Translations under genes and position numbers: made by a program
In this document: positions 28,633-36,752 of the stretch, piece by piece
Layout: each line of letters opens with the position of its first letter
Position numbering within the stretch: position 1 is the first letter of the stretch
The notes under the pieces: generated by a model
Database searches by the model: none
What the model saw: only the letters and a program-made list of their open reading frames with translations
Told to the model about the DNA's origin: nothing
Origin: Endozoicomonas montiporae CL-33
GTDB lineage: Bacteria; Pseudomonadota; Gammaproteobacteria; Pseudomonadales; Endozoicomonadaceae
Direction of reading: 5' to 3'
Length of the DNA stretch: 64,000 nucleotides
Assembly (NCBI RefSeq): GCF_001583435.1
Contig: NZ_CP013251.1
Coordinates: 4,973,215-5,037,214 of the forward strand

Positions 28633-28796
28633 TTAAGTACTCAACCATACGAAATCATATTTTCTGACTCATTGTTCAGGTGCTCTGACTGCGTTGCAAC
28701 TCTGGTCACATAGCTTGCTATGCTCCCGCCGTTGCGCCTTGCAGAGCACCTGCCCAATAAGCCAGAAATATTCGATTCCGTATGGCCGAGTACTTA
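28633..28796. repeat. 164-bp imperfect palindromic repeat
   Basis: The whole segment folds on itself around CATAGCTTGCTATG (28709-28722). The outer arms match as TTAAGTACTC...CCATACG on the left and CGTATGG...GAGTACTTAA on the right, with GGTGCTCTG/CAGAGCACC further in. It is non-coding and lies between the MITE-like element and the glnA control region. The design is that of a dispersed extragenic palindrome. Confidence 0.65.
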
Positions 28797-29070
28797 AAGC
28801 TTACTGCAACCTGACAGCAATGTTTTGAGAAAAAATAGAGAGAAAAGTGCCGGAATTATACAGAAACACGCGGTTGTGACACATCCCCCAAAATTTTCTG
28901 GTCTCTGTCTTCTACCACCAGCACCACCGGAGATAAATACCTGCAAGCATTAGTAGTCAGCGCAGTTTCACGATACACTGACTGCCGCCTGCCATCGGGA
29001 ACAGAAAAGCAGGCCATCCCGGCTTTTTTACACTGGTACATGCACCAACCGGACTCAAATAATCCAACTG

Positions 29071-29087
29071 TGCATCAAATTAGTGCA
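29071..29087 (+). promoter_or_regulatory. NtrC enhancer-like site upstream of glnA
   Basis: TGCATCAAATTAGTGCA matches the NtrC consensus TGCACCA-N3-TGGTGCA at 12 of 14 defined positions. Its centre is about 140 bp upstream of the predicted glnA start of transcription, similar to enhancer spacing in enteric glnA. A TGCACCA half-site lies at 29041-29047. Confidence 0.7.
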
Positions 29088-29193
29088 TAAGAACCGTTTG
29101 CCATGTTTACTTTTAGTGCATATAGACAGGATTTCACTGCTAAATCCTTCAACACAGCTGCACAAGAGGGCATGAAACAGCACTTTGGAAAGC

Positions 29194-29208
29194 TGGCACG
29201 CCGTTTGC
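29194..29208 (+). promoter_or_regulatory. Consensus sigma-54 promoter of glnA
   Basis: TGGCAC-N5-TTGC matches the -24/-12 consensus exactly. Transcription should start near 29219, leaving a leader of about 150 nt that contains two tandem 13-bp copies of TTGACGTTGAAGA (285-310 of the 29 kb block). With the upstream NtrC-type site it makes glnA a predicted nitrogen-regulated sigma-54 gene. Confidence 0.88.
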
Positions 29209-29367
29209 TTTTCCAGATGCAGATCAGTCACACCTGTGGCCACCATTGAGCCCGGCGGAAGATCATTCAATCGACTCAACAATATTGACGTTGAAGATTG
29301 ACGTTGAAGATCAGAGCCAAAAGCGATGCTCTCAGTTTTGAGCTAAGTCCTCTGGAGGAAATAATAA

Positions 29368-30771
29368 ATGTCCAAGACCCTGAACCTGATCAAGGATCAC
29401 GACGTTAAATGGGTTGACCTGCGCTTCACCGACACTAAAGGTAAGGAACAGCACGTTTCCATGCCAATCAGTGAAGTAGACGGCGAGTTCTTCGAACTGG
29501 GTAAAATGTTCGACGGCTCCTCCATTGCAGGTTGGAAAGGCATCAACGAATCCGACATGATCCTGATGCCAGATGACAGCAGCTCTGTAATCGATCCTTT
29601 CACCGACGAAACCACCCTGAACATCCGTTGCGACATCATTGAACCTGCCACCATGCAGGGCTATGAGCGCGACCCTCGTTCCGTTGCCAAGCGTGCGGAA
29701 GAGTACCTGAAGTCCACCGGCATTGCTGATACTGCTTTCTTTGGCCCTGAGCCAGAGTTCTTCGTCTTTGATGACGTTAAGTGGAAAGTAGACATTTCCG
29801 GTGCTGCTTACGAAATCAACTCTGAAGAAGCGCACTGGGCCAGCAACGCCACCTTTGCCGACGGCAACACAGGCCACCGTCCAAAGGTTAAAGGCGGTTA
29901 TTTCCCGGTTCCTCCGGTCGATTCCCTGCACGACCTGCGTGCCAAAATGTGTCAGGCCATGGAAGATCAGGGTCTGGACGTTGAAGTACACCACCACGAA
30001 GTCGGCACCGCCGGTCAGTGTGAAATCGGTGTTAAATTCAACACGCTGGTGAAAAAAGCTGACGAAGTTCAGATTCTGAAGTACGCCGTACACAACGTTG
30101 CCCACGCCTACGGCAAAACCGCTACCTTCATGCCTAAGCCTCTGGTGGGTGATAACGGTAGCGGCATGCACGTTCACATGTCTCTGAGCAAAGACGGTGA
30201 CAACCAGTTTGCTGGCGACGGTTACGCCGGTCTGAGCGAAACGGCACTGTACTACATCGGCGGTGTGATCAAACACGCAAAAGCCATTAACGCTTTTGCC
30301 AACGCTTCCACCAATTCTTACAAGCGTCTGATTCCAGGCTTCGAAGCGCCGGTCATGCTGGCTTACTCTGCCCGTAACCGTTCTGCTTCTATCCGTATTC
30401 CTTACGTGAACAGCCCTAAGGCTCGTCGTGTAGAAGTTCGCTTCCCTGACCCGACGGCTAACCCATACCTGTGCTTCGCAGCACTGCTGATGGCGGGTCT
30501 GGACGGCATCAAGAACAAGATTCACCCTGGCGATGCTGCGGACAAGGATCTGTATGACCTGCCAGCTGAAGAGGCCAAGGAAATCCCTGTTGTGGCTGAA
30601 AGCTTCGAAGAAGCTCTGGCGGCTCTGGATTCTGACCGTGAATTCCTGACTGCAGGCGGTGTATTCACCGACGATATGATCGATGCTTACATCGAACTGA
30701 AGAAAGAAGAGTGTCTGGCGATCAGCCAGACCACACACCCTGCAGAGTTTGACCTGTATTACTCCGTATAA
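29368..30771 (+). CDS. glnA: Glutamine synthetase type I, GlnA
   Basis: This 467-aa enzyme makes glutamine from glutamate, ammonia and ATP and forms a dodecamer. Signatures include [17 protein letters not shown] and [20 protein letters not shown]. The adenylylation segment [14 protein letters not shown] places the target Tyr at about residue 396, so GlnE-type covalent control is expected. A clear ribosome site (GGAGG, nine bases upstream) precedes the ATG. Upstream are a consensus sigma-54 promoter and an NtrC-type site; downstream is a strong terminator. It is the first gene of a glnA, DUF4124, ntrB, ntrC locus. Confidence 0.98.
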   Translation: MSKTLNLIKDHDVKWVDLRFTDTKGKEQHVSMPISEVDGEFFELGKMFDGSSIAGWKGINESDMILMPDDSSSVIDPFTDETTLNIRCDIIEPATMQGYERDPRSVAKRAEEYLKSTGIADTAFFGPEPEFFVFDDVKWKVDISGAAYEINSEEAHWASNATFADGNTGHRPKVKGGYFPVPPVDSLHDLRAKMCQAMEDQGLDVEVHHHEVGTAGQCEIGVKFNTLVKKADEVQILKYAVHNVAHAYGKTATFMPKPLVGDNGSGMHVHMSLSKDGDNQFAGDGYAGLSETALYYIGGVIKHAKAINAFANASTNSYKRLIPGFEAPVMLAYSARNRSASIRIPYVNSPKARRVEVRFPDPTANPYLCFAALLMAGLDGIKNKIHPGDAADKDLYDLPAEEAKEIPVVAESFEEALAALDSDREFLTAGGVFTDDMIDAYIELKKEECLAISQTTHPAEFDLYYSV

Positions 30772-30784
30772 TCCAGACCCTGAC

Positions 30785-30818
30785 ATGCCAGTCAGCCTTT
30801 TCTGACTGGCATTTTTTT
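30785..30818 (+). terminator. Rho-independent terminator of glnA
   Basis: A perfect 11-bp stem (ATGCCAGTCAG/CTGACTGGCAT) with a 6-base loop is followed by a run of seven T. It begins 14 bp after the glnA stop. Confidence 0.93.
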
Positions 30819-30866
30819 ATCAGCGCAGTAAGCTATCTGAATACCCTTATTCACTGGTAGATTCTA

Positions 30867-31403
30867 ATGAAAATAAATACTCTGCCACTGCTTCTGCTAT
30901 TGATGATTCAACCCTTCAACGCCAGTGGGCAAATCTATAAAACCGTTGATGAACATGGCAATACCGTGTTTACCGACAAGCCGCCAGCTTCACGCCCCAG
31001 TGAACCTGTGATACTAAAACCCGCAACAAGCCTGCCTGCACCAGATCGTTCAACGTACAACACCACACCTTCACCCCCAACGCCGGTAGAGCCTGAAATA
31101 GCGACTTACAGCGCTTTTTACATTGGCAGCCCAGCTAATAATTCAACGGTTCGGAATAATGGCGACTTCACCATAAAAATATCGATTCGACCCAGTTTGG
31201 CCAGAGGACATAAAGTGCGCTTTTTTATTGATGGTAAGCTGGTTTCAGGTCCCCAACGATTACTGAGCCATAACGTCAAAAATATGGATCGGGGAACCCA
31301 TCAGCTTAAAGCAGAGGTTCTGGATAATTCCGGCAAAGTGATTCAGAAAACTGAAAGTACTGTGCATGTGCAGCGTACCATATTCAGACCTCCCGCTTCC
31401 TGA
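30867..31403 (+). CDS. DUF4124-domain secreted protein
   Basis: This 178-aa protein has a short signal peptide (about 1-21, ending NASGQ) followed directly by the DUF4124 signature IYKTVDEHGNTVFTDKPP. A proline-rich linker (about 50-85) leads to a beta-rich C-terminal domain of immunoglobulin-like appearance (about 90-170). DUF4124 proteins are envelope proteins of unknown function and are commonly found between glnA and ntrB in Pseudomonas and relatives, as here. A link to nitrogen metabolism is not demonstrated. Confidence 0.85.
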   Translation: MKINTLPLLLLLMIQPFNASGQIYKTVDEHGNTVFTDKPPASRPSEPVILKPATSLPAPDRSTYNTTPSPPTPVEPEIATYSAFYIGSPANNSTVRNNGDFTIKISIRPSLARGHKVRFFIDGKLVSGPQRLLSHNVKNMDRGTHQLKAEVLDNSGKVIQKTESTVHVQRTIFRPPAS

Positions 31404-31508
31404 GAGGCCGTCTTAAAAACTGACAGTGACATAAATACTTAATACCATACCCGGCAAATCGACCAGTAATGTAAGCCCTGAAATCACTCTCTTCAGCATC
31501 ATAAAAAA

Positions 31509-31549
31509 CGCACCATTTCGGTGCATTTTTCATGATGAATCTCTATAAT
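31509..31549 (+). promoter_or_regulatory. Predicted ntrB promoter with overlapping NtrC-type site
   Basis: CGCACCATTTCGGTGCA (31509-31525) matches the NtrC consensus with two mismatches. It overlaps the -35 position of a promoter whose -10 is a perfect TATAAT at 31544-31549. This arrangement resembles enteric glnL, where NtrC represses its own operon. The same sequence could instead be a weak hairpin terminator (GCACC/GGTGC followed by ATTTTT). The rest of the 31404-31722 gap shows no gene. Confidence 0.55.
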
Positions 31550-31722
31550 TCTCCTGTCAGGCAACACTGCTGTGCATAGTACACCCATTGCATCCATTGC
31601 TATGCAGTTCTGGTTCAATTCTTGCTGTATTCCATCCAGAATGAACAACCACTGCACACTTACTTTTCAGGCATTTAAAACGTGGCATATCAAACAATAA
31701 AAACATTATCAGGAATGTTCAG

Positions 31723-32769
31723 GTGATCGAACAATTTGTACTTGACAACCTCAATACCGCTGTTATCGCACTTGATCAGGACTTACGGATCAGCTACCTC
31801 AATCACGCTGCCGAAAACCTGCTGGATATCAGTGAACGACGCAGTCACAGCCAACCCGTTGAAACACTGCTGTCTCAGGCAAGCCTTGAAAAAGATCTGA
31901 AGCGGGCACAGTCGCAACAACAGCAGTTCACCCGCCGCAAGGCCAGCATTAATATCAACAACGAACTTGTGACGGTTGATTACACCGTCACCCCTGTTGA
32001 CTATTCAGGCATCAGTGTTCTGCTGGAAGTACATCCAAGGGATCGGTTACAAAGGATTACCCGGGAAGCCTCTTTGATTGCCAAACAAGAAACCGCCAAA
32101 ATTCTTGCCCGGGGCATGGCACATGAAGTGAAGAACCCTCTTGGGGGTATTCGAGGTGCTGCACAGTTACTGGAAAGGCAACTTGAAGACAGTGATCAGA
32201 AAGAGTTCACCAAAATCATCATCGAAGAAGTTGACCGGCTTCGCGATCTGGTGGATCAAATGCTGGGGCCAATTAAACCCCCCAGCCTTAAAGAGCTGAA
32301 TATTCACGAAGTCACCGAACGTGTGGTTCAACTGATCGAAGCAGAAACCGGCGGTGCCATCCAGTTTGTTCGGGACTACGACCCCAGTATTCCGGAAATA
32401 CCTGCCGACCGGGAGCGGCTCATTCAAGCCATTCTGAATCTGGTTCGTAATGCCATGCAGGCTATTCAGCAACACATGCCATTAAGTGACGGACAGATTG
32501 TTATTCAAACCCGGGTGATCCGACAGTTCACTATTGCCAACGAACGTTGCCGACTGGTGTGCAATATCAGCATTATCGATAACGGCCCCGGCATTCCCGA
32601 CGACCTGATCGAAAACATTTTCTACCCGATGATCAGTGGCCGCGCCGAAGGCACGGGGCTGGGGCTGCCTATGGCACAGTCGATTATCAGCCAGCACAAA
32701 GGGCTCATTGAGTGTGAAAGCAGACCGGGCCGAACCTGTTTCCATGTTTATATACCCATTGCTCAGTAA
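31723..32769 (+). CDS. ntrB: Nitrogen regulation sensor kinase NtrB (GlnL)
   Basis: This is a 348-aa cytoplasmic histidine kinase that phosphorylates or dephosphorylates NtrC according to PII status. The N-terminal PAS domain covers about 5-110. The H-box MAHEVKNPLGGIRGAAQLL has its phospho-acceptor His near residue 134. The C-terminal ATPase has an N-box (ILNLVRNAMQAI) and G-boxes (DNGPGIP, GTGLGLPMAQSI). The start is GTG with AGGA nine bases upstream. No membrane segments are seen, as expected for NtrB. ntrC begins 33 bp after its stop. Confidence 0.95.
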   Translation: MIEQFVLDNLNTAVIALDQDLRISYLNHAAENLLDISERRSHSQPVETLLSQASLEKDLKRAQSQQQQFTRRKASININNELVTVDYTVTPVDYSGISVLLEVHPRDRLQRITREASLIAKQETAKILARGMAHEVKNPLGGIRGAAQLLERQLEDSDQKEFTKIIIEEVDRLRDLVDQMLGPIKPPSLKELNIHEVTERVVQLIEAETGGAIQFVRDYDPSIPEIPADRERLIQAILNLVRNAMQAIQQHMPLSDGQIVIQTRVIRQFTIANERCRLVCNISIIDNGPGIPDDLIENIFYPMISGRAEGTGLGLPMAQSIISQHKGLIECESRPGRTCFHVYIPIAQ

Positions 32770-32802
32770 GCGGCACAGCCTCTGTGCATAACAGGAGTGT
32801 TC

Positions 32803-34257
32803 ATGACTACCGATTCACAAGTCTGGATTATTGATGATGACCGATCGATTCGCTGGGTGCTGGAAAAATCCCTGCAAGGCGAAGGGCTTAATGTAGAGTC
32901 TTTTGACTGTGCGGATAAAGCTATAGAGGCACTGGGCACAAACAAACCGGAAGCCATCATCAGCGATGTCCGCATGCCGGGCACCAATGGTCTGGCCTTT
33001 CTCAAGCAGGTACAGGAAAGCTATCCCGAGCTGCCCGTTATCATTATGACCGCCCACTCGGATCTGGACAGTGCAGTAGCCTCTTACCAGAGCGGTGCTT
33101 TTGAGTACTTACCCAAGCCTTTTGATATTGACGATGCCATTTCCCTGACCAAACGGGCACTGGAACACAGTCGCCAGCAGACGCAGGAAGTCAGTATTGA
33201 GCCTGTAGACACGTCCACCGAAATCATTGGTGAAGCTGCCGCCATGCAGGAAGTGTTTCGCGCTATCGGGCGTTTATCCCATTCCAATATCACCGTGCTG
33301 ATCAACGGTGAATCCGGCACAGGTAAAGAGCTGGTTGCCCGGGCACTGCACAGACACAGCCCAAGAGCGGCCAATCCGTTTATTGCACTGAACATGGCAG
33401 CCATACCGAGAGACCTGATTGAATCAGAGCTTTTTGGCCATGAAAAAGGTGCCTTTACCGGAGCCGGAGCCATGCGTAAAGGTCGCTTTGAACAGGCGGG
33501 TAACGGCACGCTCTTTTTGGATGAGATTGGCGATATGCCAGCCGATACACAAACCCGGCTGCTCAGGGTTCTGGCCGATGGCGAATTTTACAGAGTGGGT
33601 GGTCACACACCTGTAAAAGCCGATGTAAGGATCATTGCGGCTACACATCAGGATCTTGAACGACTGGTTGAAGAAGGTAAGTTTCGGGAAGATTTATTCC
33701 ACCGTCTAAACGTTATTCGGGTTCATTTGCCCAAGCTCAGTGAACGCTCTGAAGATATTCCAGCGCTGGCACGACACTTTCTTGATCAGGCGGCTAAAGA
33801 GTTAAACGTTGAAACCAAAATTCTCACGCCCGAAACCGAAAGCTACTTCGCCCTGCTGCCCTGGCCCGGCAATGTCCGGCAGCTGGAAAATACCTGCCGC
33901 TGGCTGACGGTGATGGCTTCAGGCAGAGAAGTGCTGATATCTGATCTACCACCGGAGCTTATGGATAGAAAGCTGCTGGATAATAAACTGTTGGATCAGG
34001 ACCAACTTCCACAGACGGTACAATCCGACAGCTGGGAGCAGCTGTTGAAGCAATGGGTAGAGAAGGAGCTAGCCATTGGCCACTCAAATATTCTTGAAAA
34101 AGCGGTTCCGTCCTTTGAGCGCATTCTGATTGAATCAGCACTGCAGCACACCGGCGGGCGTAAGCGGGATGCCTCTGAACTACTGGGCTGGGGGCGCAAT
34201 ACTCTCACCCGGAAGATAAAAGAGCTGGGGATTGTTGACAAAGCCATTTCTGACTAA
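32803..34257 (+). CDS. ntrC: Nitrogen regulation response regulator NtrC (GlnG)
   Basis: This sigma-54 activator has 484 residues. It has a receiver domain with phospho-acceptor D55 (IISDVRMPG), and an AAA+ domain with Walker A GESGTGKELVAR, the sigma-54-contacting GAFTGA loop and Walker B LFLDEIGDM. A Fis-type helix-turn-helix lies at the C-terminus (ALQHTGGRKRDASELLGWG). The ATG at 32803 was chosen over an in-frame GTG six bases upstream because AGGAG lies five bases before it. It should activate the glnA sigma-54 promoter found at 29194. Confidence 0.96.
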   Translation: MTTDSQVWIIDDDRSIRWVLEKSLQGEGLNVESFDCADKAIEALGTNKPEAIISDVRMPGTNGLAFLKQVQESYPELPVIIMTAHSDLDSAVASYQSGAFEYLPKPFDIDDAISLTKRALEHSRQQTQEVSIEPVDTSTEIIGEAAAMQEVFRAIGRLSHSNITVLINGESGTGKELVARALHRHSPRAANPFIALNMAAIPRDLIESELFGHEKGAFTGAGAMRKGRFEQAGNGTLFLDEIGDMPADTQTRLLRVLADGEFYRVGGHTPVKADVRIIAATHQDLERLVEEGKFREDLFHRLNVIRVHLPKLSERSEDIPALARHFLDQAAKELNVETKILTPETESYFALLPWPGNVRQLENTCRWLTVMASGREVLISDLPPELMDRKLLDNKLLDQDQLPQTVQSDSWEQLLKQWVEKELAIGHSNILEKAVPSFERILIESALQHTGGRKRDASELLGWGRNTLTRKIKELGIVDKAISD

Positions 34258-34479
34258 AAACCCCGTAGGAAGGAGTCAGGCTTCTGACGCTGGCTCTTTC
34301 CACCTATCCTGCTATTGATCCATTTATCCACAGGCTCTTTAGCCTCTGAAACGACGTACTTCCTATCCTGCTGATTTCTATAGAATTTCGATCTATCAAC
34401 TGAGTACCGACCTGCTGGCAGTCTCTATAATCAAAGTTCAGGGATAAATCAGAAAAGATGTTGATTAAGGAGTACCCTC

Positions 34480-34728
34480 ATGGACGTTAAACGCCAAGTA
34501 AAATGGATGTCTGGCGCAGTGCTTTCCATTCTGTTTGCAGTCACAATGCCTGTTCAGGCAGACACTTCCAAGAAAAAAACAATGATCATCGCGGGCCCCA
34601 TTGGCAAAAGCTCCAGTGCTTCAGCCAGAATTACGCTGGTGATTCCACCCAGACCCGACAAAGCCAAACCATCAGCCTCCCAGAAAAAAGAGTCTGATCA
34701 ATCCGTTGATAAAAAAACTCAAAAATAG
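34480..34728 (+). CDS. Small secreted basic protein, 82 aa, unknown
   Basis: A signal peptide (about 1-27, ending MPVQA) is followed by a short lysine/serine-rich mature region that looks disordered. A good ribosome site (AAGGAG) precedes the ATG. No family was recognised. It stands alone between ntrC and an ERIC-like repeat, and a hairpin follows its stop. Confidence 0.65.
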   Translation: MDVKRQVKWMSGAVLSILFAVTMPVQADTSKKKTMIIAGPIGKSSSASARITLVIPPRPDKAKPSASQKKESDQSVDKKTQK

Positions 34729-34737
34729 TCTCGAAAA

Positions 34738-34767
34738 CGGAACCCCTGACACCTCTCACGGGTTCCG
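34738..34767. other. Hairpin after the small secreted-protein gene
   Basis: A perfect 8-bp stem (CGGAACCC/GGGTTCCG) with a 14-base loop begins 10 bp after the stop. There is no T-tract on the plus strand, so it is at best a weak terminator. Confidence 0.5.
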
Positions 34768-34816
34768 CGATTCATATAAAAATGCAGCATACCAAATAAG
34801 CTGATTTGGTTTTTGT

Positions 34817-34946
34817 ATATACCCATTGGATTTCAAGATGCTACTAGGCGACAAGTGAGTGAAGCCCCGTGAGCCTACGAGTAGTAGGTGATCGGGGTGA
34901 GCGAACGCTGACAACAACGTAGCATCTTGAAAGGCGATGGGTATAT
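34817..34946. repeat. ERIC-like intergenic repeat, about 130 bp
   Basis: The ends form an inverted repeat (ATATACCCAT... at 34817 and ...ATGGGTATAT to 34946), with TTTCAAGATGCT/AGCATCTTGAAA inside. The core (AGTGAGTGAAGCCCC, GTAGTAGGTGATCGGGG, TGAGCGAACGC) follows the layout and much of the sequence of the enterobacterial repetitive intergenic consensus (ERIC/IRU), as remembered. It is non-coding and ends ten bases before the stop of the minus-strand pilus gene. Confidence 0.8.
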
Positions 34947-34956
34947 GCCAGCCTCA

Positions 34957-35952
34957 TCACTCAGGTTCTACAGTAAGAGTCAGCGTGCCTACATAAATAT
35001 CGGCTTTTCTGGTGCTTAGGGTATTGATATCAGGGAGTTCTAATTTTAGCTGCATATTTTCACCTACGGCTGTCGTACAGTTTTCAGTCCGATCACCACG
35101 AAAGCCGGTTAAGATACTTCCATAATTAACTTCACGATAAGACATACCTGTATTGGCAAGGTATACAGAATAGTCAATAGAATCGTTGGTATGAGCTCCT
35201 TCTAGTGTGAATGCACCTTCATACGTGGTGGGTGTTAATTTAAAGTTGCCACCGCCCTGCACATAAACACAAAATGGCTGAGAATGAACTCTGCTAAAGC
35301 TGTCCTTTAGAAATGTCCCGAAAGAGACATTTTCCAGACCGCTGATTTTGACCTGGGTGTTTATGATGACTCTGATTTCAATATAAAAGTTATTAAAGTC
35401 TTCACCGGCAACCCGACCTTTGACCCACAACCAGAAAGTATGTTCACCGGGATCCAGTTTATCTAAATAACTATCATGAAAAGTCAGAATCAAGTTGGCG
35501 TGATAGTATTTGTCAGGTTTTCCATCATCATCACCTCCCTTAACTTTACCGCCTTCTCCCGGTATCCACTCTGAACGCCTCTCAGGAGAAGTCATTTCAA
35601 TAGTGTAAGAAGATTCAGAAACTTCACTAAGACCATATGACCCATAACTTAGAGGCTCACGTCTGATTTGCCACTTTTCACTTTTATCGTCATCATAAGC
35701 ACGAAACATAAAGTCGATGAAGATAGGGATACTACCTTTACCCAGCTCAAACTCTCCTAAAAAATCAGTTTTGTTCTTCTCGTTCCCTTTGCAGGTCCCC
35801 CCCCCCAGATCGGTAAAACAGAAAACTTCGTCATCAGAATAAATTTCCGGGCAAAAAACAGCCATGAAACATATGAGCAGATAAACAATAACAGGCTGTA
35901 AGCGAACAACTATGCTGATAACTGACAACAGTACTACTTGTAAGTACTTCAT
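34957..35952 (-). CDS. Pilus subunit or tip protein with coding poly-G tract
   Basis: This 331-aa secreted protein is the last gene of the pilus operon. The long hydrophobic N-terminus (about 7-35) is a signal sequence. The C-terminal half shares with three other proteins of the operon a subunit-like pattern: an FCVYVQGGGNF segment, NMQLKLELPDI, then ADIYVGTLTLTVEP at the end. It is a clear paralogue of the 335-aa protein at 39294-40301 (both carry EVFCFTDL). A run of ten G in the coding strand (35797-35806, encoding Gly50-52) could slip and switch the gene off. It is probably a minor or tip subunit. Confidence 0.8.
   Translation of the reverse strand: MKYLQVVLLSVISIVVRLQPVIVYLLICFMAVFCPEIYSDDEVFCFTDLGGGTCKGNEKNKTDFLGEFELGKGSIPIFIDFMFRAYDDDKSEKWQIRREPLSYGSYGLSEVSESSYTIEMTSPERRSEWIPGEGGKVKGGDDDGKPDKYYHANLILTFHDSYLDKLDPGEHTFWLWVKGRVAGEDFNNFYIEIRVIINTQVKISGLENVSFGTFLKDSFSRVHSQPFCVYVQGGGNFKLTPTTYEGAFTLEGAHTNDSIDYSVYLANTGMSYREVNYGSILTGFRGDRTENCTTAVGENMQLKLELPDINTLSTRKADIYVGTLTLTVEPE
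35797..35806 (-). repeat. Homopolymeric G10 tract in coding sequence
   Basis: Ten consecutive G on the coding strand lie at codons 49-52 of the 331-aa pilus subunit gene. The paralogue has DLDGDVC at the same place and no tract. Gain or loss of one base would truncate the product shortly afterwards, the classical arrangement of a phase-variable contingency locus. Confidence 0.85.
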
Positions 35953-35978
35953 TCTTTTTACAACCCAGTTTGAGCCTG

Positions 35979-36030
35979 AATCTGGCAGCTAAATCTGGCG
36001 GCTGAATCTGGCGGCTGAATCTGGCTATAA
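35979..36030. repeat. 13-bp tandem repeat (VNTR), four copies
   Basis: Units of AATCTGGCGGCTG lie at 35979-35991 (two mismatches), 35992-36004, 36005-36017 and 36018-36030 (partial). They occupy the 85-bp spacer between the chaperone gene and the 331-aa subunit gene. Changes in copy number would alter the spacing between the two genes. Confidence 0.85.
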
Positions 36031-36037
36031 AGCCTTT

Positions 36038-36748
36038 CTACAGGCTGAATTCCTGCCGCTGTTCACGAGTCCCGTCAAACATACCAAAACGAACCAGTTT
36101 ACCTTTACCGGGTAAATCAAGAGTCAAACTCTGTCCGGCATAAATCCGGCCACCGGCGGTAATCTCGACGCAATCTCCGTTCTTTTCAGTGACCGTGCAT
36201 TGCTCGCCATTGCGGAGAATAACGTTGCTGTTGCCCTTGTTGGTGAATGTCACTTTATTGCCTTCACGCTTTGCTGTGACTTCGTAAACCGGATTTTCAG
36301 GCCGGACAAAAATCAGCGCCTGATAGGCGATCAACAACTGGATTGCATTCTGGTTTGCTTCCACATCGCCGGTCACAGGTCGGAACGTAATTCGATAGAC
36401 TTCTTCAGTCTCTTTCGGTGTTTCGAGGTTCACCAGACGAACCGTTCTTCGTCCCCGCGGGGCAACAATGGACTTCTGCGGGGTGGCCAGCAGTTTCATT
36501 TCATCAGGGTTGATGATTCGAATACGCTCTTCATTTTCTGCGCCGGGGTTAACGACCTTGTAGATTTCTGTCTGCAAAAACAGATTGTCTTCGCTGACAT
36601 TGGTTACCCGTATATCCTGTCTTGGCTGATTGCCAGGCTCAAAATAGACAATCATTCGATCCAGAAGCATATTGGCACTGGCAAAGGGTACGGTCATGAA
36701 GGTCGCAAGCGCGAGTGCCAGAAACCCTGTTTTTCTTCTTACTTCCAC
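36038..36748 (-). CDS. Periplasmic pilus chaperone, alpha-clade
   Basis: The 236-aa product has a signal peptide (about 1-25, ending ASA) and two immunoglobulin-like domains. Features are LLDRMIVYFEPGNQPRQDIRV at the first strands and VAPRGRRTVRLVNL (basic subunit-anchoring strand), which then leads to EEVYRITFRPV. The type matches chaperones of the alternative (CS1/ECP-like) chaperone-usher systems rather than FimC/PapD. It begins four bases after the usher stop. It would hold pilus subunits and deliver them to the usher. Confidence 0.88.
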   Translation of the reverse strand: MEVRRKTGFLALALATFMTVPFASANMLLDRMIVYFEPGNQPRQDIRVTNVSEDNLFLQTEIYKVVNPGAENEERIRIINPDEMKLLATPQKSIVAPRGRRTVRLVNLETPKETEEVYRITFRPVTGDVEANQNAIQLLIAYQALIFVRPENPVYEVTAKREGNKVTFTNKGNSNVILRNGEQCTVTEKNGDCVEITAGGRIYAGQSLTLDLPGKGKLVRFGMFDGTREQRQEFSL

Positions 36749-36752
36749 GACA

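Noticed and set aside
29332..30786. 484-codon open frame opposite glnA
   Set aside because: glnA is certain; the antisense frame has no motif and ends in the glnA terminator region.
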